From: Irineochytrium annulatum
Taxonomy: Eukaryota; Chytridiomycota; Chytridiomycetes; Chytridiales; Chytridiaceae
Assembly: GCA_027600665.1 (NCBI GenBank)
Contig: JADGJL010000244.1
Coordinates: 1 to 29,250 of the forward strand
DNA length: 29,250 nt
Direction of reading: 5' to 3'
A model generated the notes under the pieces. The model saw only the letters and a list, made by a program, of their open reading frames with translations. It made no database searches and was not told where the DNA came from. The first letter of the stretch is position 1. Each line of letters opens with the position of its first letter. Positions 21,933 to 29,250 of the stretch are shown here, piece by piece. Position numbers and translations under genes: made by a program.

Positions 21933-23721
21933 TCATGCCTTCAAATTCTTCAGAAGCAGCTCGGCTTGAGAAGCATCCTTGACGCTGATAAGGTGCTTAA
22001 CAGGCTTTCCACTCGTCACGACATATATGCTAATTCGATTCCCCTCCTCCAGAGTAGGTTTCATCTCCGGTATGATCCTGACGTTAATTAAAACACGACC
22101 CGACCCCTCGGCTCGCAAGAGCAGTCGCCTGTTGCCCGTGTTCTTGTCCTTGTTGATCCTGAGCACCCCGAGACCTACGTTCTGCCACTTCTTCTCCGCG
22201 GCGTCGTACGACTTCGCCTTAGCCCTCAGCTCCACCAAGGTTTCTTCAGTCTCCTCGCCCGCACCCTTCATCAATACTTCAGGATCGATCTGTTCCTCCG
22301 GAACGCCGTCTTCGTCATCGGCACCAGCCGCCGGTTCGATCGTGGCTGCCGGTTGCCCGCCTGCAAGACCACCAACATTTGACGAGAGCGCCCCGAATCC
22401 CTCGAAGCCACCAAACGTTGAAGCTGGAGTTTTTGCCGGGGCCGGTGCTGTCCCAAACGTAGAGGAGAGAATGCCGGCAGTAGCGGCTGATGTTGTGGCG
22501 GCAAAGGTCGGCGATGCCGCGGTAAGGGCGGAGGTGGTAGTGCTGGGCTCTGTCGCCGTGTCCGATGCCGGTTTTACGGAGAATCCCATAAATGGCACCC
22601 CGTTACCCGCGCCGAACACGCTTCCCGCACCCGCCGCTCCAAAGGACGGGGTGCTGCCAAACCCGCTCGTGCTTCCAGTTCCCCCAACAGCTGAATTGTT
22701 GCCGAACCCGCTAAACGAGAACGGCGTTGTCGTCGTAAACCCTGCGAAAGCAGGTGCGGGACCCGCTTGCGTGGGATTCGACTGAACAGGATTCGACTGA
22801 ACAGGGTCCGACTGAACGGGATTCGATGGTAGGGGGTTAATTTGAACAGGATTCGCCTGAACTTCGGGCTTCTTCGCAACTTCCGCCGTAGGTTTCGCAG
22901 GTTTCTCCTTGTTCGCCAGTATTTCAGGAAGCCCGTCCAGCTTCGATGCGACATCCGAAAATTGTGACACTATCGACTGCCGATGTTCCGTATACTTTGC
23001 AAACAGACCCGTGAGGTCTTTGAATGGGTCCTTCTCCGTCAATTTCGACACCTCGCCCACGAAGCTGACGTTGAGCCCGCGAATGTTTCTGCCTAGATTC
23101 ACCAGCCTATCAGACTCCGGGGCATCATTATTGATTGTTGGCGTTGGCGGCACGACGAAGCCGTTTTGCGGCCGAATCGATGGTGCTGCAAACCCTCCGA
23201 ACAACACTGGCGGTGCCGCGTTGGACGCGACGGGCGCAGTACTCTTCTCAGATTGCTTTCCGAAGGCGAAGACGGGCTTTTCGGACGTGGCTACTGGCAT
23301 CGTTCCGAACGAAGGGGCGGCGGGTGTCGCCCCGAAAGACGGTGTCGCTCCAAACGACGGTGTCGCTCCGAAAGACTGAGCAGCCGGTGTCGTCCCGAAG
23401 GAGAATGACGTTGACGCGGGCGCCGTGTTGACGGCACTCGCTGCGCCGAATGAGAACCCGCTGAATGCGTTCCCAGCAGCTGTGCCGCTTGCAGAAGCCT
23501 TCACAAGTCAGACTCAGATGCGCGTTTTCTATGCTGACCTTACCTTCGACCTCGGGGTTGCTATCGGCCTCGACTTCAACGTGGCTTCATCAGCCCTCTT
23601 GAACATTCCAGTGGGCGCATCTTCGTCCTTCTCATCCTCGTCCTTACAAATATCAGCATTCTATCTGCAATGCATCCCGTACCTTCGCGTTCTGCCAGCT
23701 CGCGTCCTGCCCCCGCTTCAT
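21933..23721 (-). CDS. Nup50/Nup2-like FG nucleoporin with Ran-binding domain
   Basis: Three exons (23721-23683, 23642-23544, 23498-21933) give 567 residues. Two short 5' exons rebuild the Nup50 N-terminal motif: MKRGQD..., then PTGMFKRADEATLKSRPIA, which in Nup50 is the importin-alpha binding segment. The middle is an FG domain (FSGFSFG, SFGATP repeats, FGGFEGFG, VFGAG) with an embedded helical part at about 175-240 (RGLNVSFVGEV, DLTGLFAKYTEH) that matches the Nup50 family core. The last about 95 residues form a RanBP1-type domain, including YDAAEKKWQNVGLGVLRI, RLLLRAEGSGRVLIN and a late GKPVKHLISVKD. Nup2/Nup50 works at the nuclear basket, releasing cargo from importin-alpha. It lies 142 bp upstream of OST3 and downstream of MOB1, all on the minus strand. 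Confidence 0.9.
22772..22862 (-). repeat. 15-bp coding tandem repeat in Nup50-like gene (NPVQS units)
   Basis: Minus-strand translation reads as successive five-residue units related to NPVQS (variants INPLP, DPVQS, NPTQA). The DNA units are nearly identical in the centre (GATTCGACTGAACAG on the plus strand) and decay towards one side. This suggests recent slippage expansion. Confidence 0.75.
23322..23376 (-). repeat. 18-bp coding tandem repeat in Nup50-like gene (SFGATP units)
   Basis: Three consecutive near-identical 18-bp units encode SFGATP on the minus strand, multiplying FG motifs in the N-terminal FG domain. Further diverged units flank them. Confidence 0.8.
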
Positions 23722-23863
23722 TGCTTAGATTTTGCGACGCGAATGTCAACTTGCGGTTCTTTCACTTTCGATGGGGAGAAGGCGCTTAACTTCCGGGCTT
23801 TTCATCCTAATGTGGTATCCCAGGCATTACTGTTTATCTTAGTTCTATTTGCATATGTACAAT

Positions 23864-24802
23864 TTATCGCGGATTTTGGTCCATAATCTGCTGCACAATC
23901 GACTGCAGCGGCTGTAATTCCTTCATCTCTACAAGATCGAACTTCGCGCAACTCGTCAAGCTTGTAACATTGAAAAAAAACCTCACCTCAGTCACAAATA
24001 AAATAAAGTGCTTAAAACTTATGACACCAACTCAGTTAGCAACGATAATAATAGCTAGATAGCTCACCAAGTGTTTAAATGTCGGTCCTCCCCAATCTCT
24101 TCCATTTGCTGTATTCAACAGTTACGTCGGGCAAAAGTATCAACGTTACTCACTTTCAAATGATTGTGGTATATGTGCGCATAGAACCGAAATAACCTTT
24201 TGAAAATCTGCTTTATCGTCGACTCGAACTTCGGCGGGAACTCGTCCGAAGCCGGGAAAACCTTCTCGTCATCTAGCAGCGTCTCGACCCAAGTCAACAG
24301 GTGATAGATGTACTCCTGCGCCGTGCACTTAATCGGCTTCACGATCGTCTTCCCGTCTGCCCATAGATATTCATATCTTGTGTTTATGGAATAACTCAGG
24401 TAGGTACGTATGGTCCTCAGACAAACGACGACTCCCGCACCTGGACCCGGCCGTCATGCTAGGACATGACTCCTTCGTGCAGTACTCCGAGACGCACCCA
24501 TAGAGCAAGTTGATCTGATTATAAAAGTCTACCGCTAATCCGTCCGTCATGTTTCCGAGTAAATTCAGACAGAGTAAACACATACTGTTAACGGCCAGCC
24601 ATTCCTCCCGGCTCGTGTCCTCTCCCTCGGGAATTATCACCGCCGATCGTAGATTTCCACTGCCCAGAGTTCGCTGGGACGGCGTGTTAGCTCAACGAAG
24701 GGGAACACGCTGGTCTAAACGTACGACAACGTATTTCTGCAGCTTATCGCGACGGCCATAGAGCTTCTTCGCCTTGAACGTCTTGCCATCCGGTTTGTTC
24801 AT
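23864..24802 (-). CDS. MOB1: MOB1 kinase activator
   Basis: Seven exons (24802-24725, 24673-24586, 24534-24441, 24376-24154, 24108-24068, 24017-23987, 23941-23864) give 210 residues, close to the usual 215. Segments in order: [140 protein letters not shown]. The four zinc ligands of the family are present: Cys74, Cys79, His154 and His159. MOB1 binds and activates NDR/LATS kinases (Dbf2-Mob1 in yeast mitotic exit, Hippo signalling in animals). Exon 6 is only 31 nt and was found by the missing FKHF segment. The gene lies 142 bp upstream of Nup50 and 218 bp downstream of CBP80, same strand. Confidence 0.95.
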
Positions 24803-25020
24803 GATCTCATGGGGATTCAGAAGAAGTGCAGGGTTGGATGCTCGGAAGGGCAACGAAGCACCAAAGCCTTGACTGGTTGCACGAGATCAATGAGACTCTC
24901 AGCTGTGGAAAGTGAGTTCACAAGCTCCATTCGTTAATTGAAATTATTATTGTCTCATTATTACACAACGATAGTATTACGCAGCAAATGATCCTCATAG
25001 GATCGATCCAAAGCCTTTTT

Positions 25021-28000
25021 TTAAATGCATTCCGCAACAGCCTTGATCTCATTCCAAATCTCAAGTATCTTGGGGTCGATCCCATCAACGAACACGGTCG
25101 CCTCCAGTGTAACATGACACGTCATGATTTCTTTTCGGAACTAAACGCCATGAACATCCACGGCTATGGAGCAAACGTCAGCAAGATACAAACTCACCAA
25201 ACGACCGATATCCCTGAACAATCCCGAAATCCACCGCCACTGAGTCGTCTTAGTCGGATCCGCATCGGGCCCGGCCGCAAGAAGCGTGTTGAGTAGCTCG
25301 GCGGATTTCTAAAGGGATAAAGCCCGTTAACAAGCCCAAGTCACTTCATTAACATTTGTACCTGGAAGACCAAGATAAACGACTGCTTTTGATCGCGAAT
25401 CGCGCCATCGAGCGCTTCCTGAACCGTCGACTGGTTGACCTCACCTACGAGTCACAAATTAATGGGCCATGTGACGGAACCCTTTCCAAACCATCAACAT
25501 TCATGTGCCCGTTCGCCTGATTCAACTTCTGTCGGATTTGCAGAACCTTCTTGTTCACCTTCGTCATCGTATTTCGCAAAATGGTCCACGTGTACCACCT
25601 AAAATGTGAGTGACACGACAACTTGTGCGAAGAAGAACCTTGTCGCGCCTTCGTCGATATGTGCAGAGCTGAGAGCCCACGACACGATGCTAGTGGGGTC
25701 GATAACACGGTAATTCATTAACTTATCCAGAATGATCTCCAAGAACTGAGGGTTCTGCTTCCAAAACGCTGCGACGATCGTGACGGTATGCAACTTATCC
25801 TCGGGCCGAACGTTCACCGCTTGCAACGTCTTCAAATTTCTGCACAAAAACGTAAGAGGTTACCTTCGAACAGGAATTGCCCACCTCTCAACAACATTCA
25901 GCAAGTGGCTGAAACTCTTACTACCGACGAAGAGCAATCCCTGCAAAAACAAATCCCGGACGACCCTGTCCTCCGACCACTGACCCCCCAACGGCACGTC
26001 CACCACGTCGTCGGACATCACAGCCCCATTCGCCCGGTTTTGCCGGAAGGTATAACAGTCCATGAGTAAAGACTCAAGGGCGGCCATGTCGTACTTCGCG
26101 TGAAGAGCACGTTGCACTCTCAACGCCATGTTCTGCAACTCCTCATCTGCATTTACTTGTTACTCAAACGTGGAACACCGTGAGGACTCCTACCGGCGGT
26201 ATCATCATAAGAATACGTGTAAGACGGCTGCACGGGCGGAAAAATGGCCCTGTTAGCATGATAAGGCTCCGACAGCGTCTCCTTGATCCGATCATAGTAG
26301 CTAAGCCTGCACATCCTCTCCAACGTCTCCCTAACAAAGATAAACCTGCTCGACGCCGGTTCCTCCAATACCGGCTCCCACGCTTTCCAATTCCAGCCAA
26401 ACCCAAAGTTACTTAGATGATGCGCGAACCAATCCCCCAATCTCCGTATGCACTCCACATCCAACCCCCCGCCCCCCGCAAGATCCATTCGCGAGTACAA
26501 CAGCCTCAGGGACCGGCCCATAGCGCTCGGTACCTTCTCGGGTACGGCCTTGCAGAGGTCAATGAAGAGCGTGGCGTAGTAGACGGACTTCTCGTGCGAG
26601 ACGGGCAGGCGGAGCAGCTCGCGGAAGAGGTTCTCCGCCGTGGCGTCGATGAAGGAGTAGGAGGTCTCAGCGTAGTACTCCGGTAGGGCGAGGAGGAGCT
26701 GGACGCACTCAGTGTGGTTATGGGAGGTCAGGTAAATGGTGTCAATCACGACGTCGTCCATGATGAACCGGTCGATGGAGGACGTTGGTGGAAGGGAAGC
26801 TAAGCGTATCTGGGAAAAGGATGAGACATAACCTTGGGTGAGATACTCACCTCGCCGTTCATGATGGAGACGTCATCGAAGATCCATGAGATAGGGAAAA
26901 GCTCCACAGCCTTGAAACCGTCGAGACTTGACGGAACGGCAAGAGGCCGCAGGTTGTGCTAGCAACAGTGAGTATATTACCAGCAAAAGACGGTGCCTTA
27001 CGGGTTGGCAATCCACTAGCTCGCTCTCTATGATGTCATGGAGCCGAAGATTCAGCAGGCTCGTGTAGCCAGACTGTTGAAAGGCCACCATTTGTTGCCA
27101 CAACGACTCCAGTCTCTAATAAACCGATAAGACGCGCACATAAGACAACACTCGCATCATACATCAATATCTTTATATGGGGCATCCGTCGGGCAATCAC
27201 GGTACAGCTTCAAGCAATCAAAGATCAAGGCTTGCGCCACGTGTGTGGTACGCCTTGTCGCCAGGTAATTGTCAATTTTGGTCAAGATGGCCGCGAACTC
27301 GGCCTCATGCAGCTTGGCCAACTTTGCGGCTACCTTTCATTATTTAGTACATTTGACCCGACATTGGTTCTTAACGCACGGTTGGGAGAGCGCCGAGGAT
27401 GACGTAGAGCATGCTGTCTACTATTCCCGAAGCGAGATTCGGGGCCGATAGCATCGTGAACAGATTCTCCAAGATTTCCAGGAAGGAGGAGGCGAGGATC
27501 ACGTTGGAGTTTGCTAACTCCCCAAAATACCTCAGCTGCCACAGTCAGAAATTGAAGTGCCTAAAGACATCAAACGAACCAAAAGTTTTAAAGATCGAAA
27601 GTCGCCCCTGAACAACGCGTCGTCCATCGATGACATCGCGGTGTCGACGACTTCCTGCACAAGCTCATGGTTCTTCGCATTCAGCAGAGCCGTCAGCCCC
27701 GCGTAGACCGAATACTTCATCGGCAGTTCCTGTATGCTAACGGTTGGCCGTTAGCACCCATCTGGTTGATACCGAAGTCACCATGCAACCAGCACTTTCA
27801 GAAACACGGCCTTCTGCGAGTTGATATCCTTGAGGAGCACGACGACGAACTGCATCATGTTCGTCTTGATATGCTCCCTCTGCGTCGAATTAGTCAGAAA
27901 GGCTCCAACTTGCAAGGCGGCGCCAGCAGCAGTCACCTGATTCCCCATCCCGATCATCAGCTTCGTCAAGCGGTCCTCCAGCTCCTCCTGAGCCGACTTC

Positions 28001-28038
28001 AGGGGCGCGGTGTCATAGTGCCGGGATCGTCGCGACAT
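25021..28038 (-). CDS. NCBP1: Nuclear cap-binding complex large subunit CBP80 (NCBP1)
   Basis: Thirteen exons (28038-27796, 27729-27580, 27535-27380, 27333-27163, 27115-27002, 26958-26851, 26809-26194, 26146-25885, 25839-25639, 25598-25492, 25444-25362, 25308-25198, 25140-25021) give 813 residues, close to the about 790 of animal CBP80. The N-terminus has MSRRSRHYD and a MIF4G helical domain including LPMKYSVYAGLTALLNAKN. The middle has the family segment IRRLGDWFAHHLSNFGFGW, then FVRETLERMCRLSYYDRI. The third helical region shows GSKSFSHLLNVVER, a KNPQFLEIILDKLMNY-like stretch and TWTILRNTMTKVNKKV before a charged coil. CBP80 pairs with CBP20 to bind the m7G cap in the nucleus for splicing, export and decay. 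The ATG is 130 bp from a divergent Iwr1-like gene. All 12 introns are 40-66 bp. Confidence 0.93.
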
Positions 28039-28168
28039 CGCGGTTAGGTCGGCCTCCTCGCTGTTAGCCGCGGGTGGTCAGGCGTGATTATTGCCCCGAG
28101 TCGCCTTGAGAAATAGACGCCTTGCGCTCTCCTACAAGCCTTCCAGCAGTGTCCAGGCTCAATACTGA
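28039..28168. promoter_or_regulatory. Bidirectional promoter between CBP80 and Iwr1-like gene
   Basis: Only 130 bp separate the two divergent ATGs, so both 5' UTRs and core promoters must share or overlap this interval. I see no TATA box or obvious repeated element. Confidence 0.55.
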
Positions 28169-29250
28169 ATGACCAACGACGTGATAAAGGAGGACGTCGT
28201 CCTCATCCGGGTGAAGCGCCGCCTCGACGAGGATGCATACCAGACTCTTGGTATTGAAGCTCGAATTGTTTCGTTCTAACCTGGCTGCTCTCGTAATAGT
28301 TGTTGACAAGCGGAAACGGACGAGGCTCGAGGATGACGGTGAGTTCGCCCCCGGACGAGATTTAAGTGTTCAAAACACCTGTCCCACTCGATTTGAAGCT
28401 ACATCCTCGTCTGTGGTTGAGCGTTATCTAAGTTGATGCGCAGGCGATACCGCTGACGTGGCAGCTTCGGTCGTGTACCAGCTCATGCGCACTGTGACCA
28501 CCGTGGAGGCATCTAATATCGTAACCCTGCCGGTAACAAATTTGGTTCGTTATTGCTTATTTGACGGCTGTTAGCCCGCTGAAAAGGTGGCGGAACCAAA
28601 AGGTGATCTACTTCACCAAACCATCAACAGAATGGCGTTAGAAGAGCCGCGCAAGCCGTTGAAGAAGGTTGGACAATAAGTCCAGCGTTGCTGATGGCTT
28701 GCAGGTGTTTACGGCTGCGGATATGCGAAACAGAGCCATATCAAATATGTTGGTGGGTGACGTAGCTATTATGGTGCTGGAGCTGGTGGTTGCTAATCTA
28801 TCCATATGTGTATAGAAAGAAACGAAGGCGGCAAGATTTCGCGTCGTTTCTCAAAACCGGCTGAAAACTGCCGACGGCTCGGATTTGAAGGTGTGAACAT
28901 GTTGATGGCCAGACATTTTTGAAAACCGCCGTTGCTCATTGTCTTAAGGTTTTGGATGTAGCCCTTGGAGCGCCAACGATGAGATTGGTCCCGGGAATCC
29001 CGGTCGTGAAGCGGGCGTCATCGGCCAACACCTTCGTCTACGACATCTATATGCAGCGGACCGAGGAGCAGCCAGAGGTGGAGGGGGCGAACGCGCCAAG
29101 CCTTGCGGCAGTGTAAGAACTTGTTTTGCTTGCTTCAGTTGACGACAATAGTGATGCCGATGAGGAAGACTTCATCTTTTCGGACCACGAATCTGTCGAC
29201 GATTACCAGACCGACGACGAGGATTCAAACGGTATGTAACTCGTAAAAGG
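28169..29250 (+). CDS. Iwr1-like RNA polymerase II nuclear import factor (3' end missing)
   Basis: Exons 28169-28250, 28300-28338, 28444-28532, 28575-28602, 28642-28667, 28705-28752, 28816-28890, 28949-29112 and 29152-29231 stay in phase. A donor GTATGT at 29232 leads off the window edge. The product starts with VVLIRVKRRLDEDAYQTLVVDKRKR, the basic N-terminus typical of Iwr1/SLC7A6OS. Then come VYQLMRTV, ARFRVVSQNR and VLDVALG, the core FVYDIYMQRTEE, and an acidic stretch DADEEDFIFSDHES, DDYQTDDEDSN. Iwr1 binds assembled RNA polymerase II in the cytoplasm and escorts it through the nuclear pore using its N-terminal bipartite signal. Several exons are tiny (26-48 nt), so individual boundaries there are less sure. 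The family call rests on both ends. Confidence 0.85.

Noticed and set aside
28603..28704. Alternative splicing of the Iwr1-like gene using the acceptor at AACAG (28630)
   Set aside because: It runs into a stop. Using GCGTTAG (28641) instead keeps the frame and gives a 39-bp intron like its neighbours.

Overview
This is a gene-dense, intron-rich eukaryotic window, best explained as a zoosporic (flagellated) fungus such as a chytrid or a close relative. The fungal side rests on a Dal5-like anion:cation symporter (ACS) transporter, a Swi5/Ace2-like C2H2 zinc-finger protein and a SIW14-type phosphatase. The flagellate side rests on a full-length CFAP58 (CCDC147), an axonemal coiled-coil protein absent from fungi that lost the cilium. 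The species is not identifiable by eye.

Layout. Positions 1-3130 are a graveyard of decayed Ty1/copia retrotransposon pieces, with at least two copies of the RNase H/C-terminal region and a diverged 190-bp duplicate of unknown origin. Next, on the plus strand, come a SIW14-like phosphatase (3571-4345) and a large paladin-like protein with three phosphatase modules (4624-9356). On the minus strand follow an ACS-type major facilitator (9756-11851) and a three-finger zinc-finger regulator (12916-15086). On the plus strand are an intronless CFAP58 (16078-18975) and a small two-TM membrane protein I do not recognise (19226-19958). A minus-strand run then holds OST3/OST6 (20199-21790), Nup50/Nup2 (21933-23721), MOB1 (23864-24802) and cap-binding protein CBP80 (25021-28038). 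Divergent from CBP80, and cut by the right edge, is an Iwr1-like gene (28169 onward).

I rebuilt gene structures by joining conserved protein segments across GT-AG introns and checking phase. Every complete model gives an uninterrupted frame divisible by three. The models contain 63 complete introns of 37-120 bp, most of them 37-67 bp. CFAP58 has none.

Functionally the window is mostly housekeeping: nuclear transport and RNA processing (Nup50, CBP80, Iwr1), ER N-glycosylation (OST3), Hippo/MEN signalling (MOB1) and the flagellum (CFAP58). The most notable parts are two adjacent phosphatases of related fold (SIW14-like and paladin-like), with all three paladin active-site loops intact, and the unassigned membrane protein. 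I saw no tRNA, rRNA, CRISPR or prokaryotic-type system.
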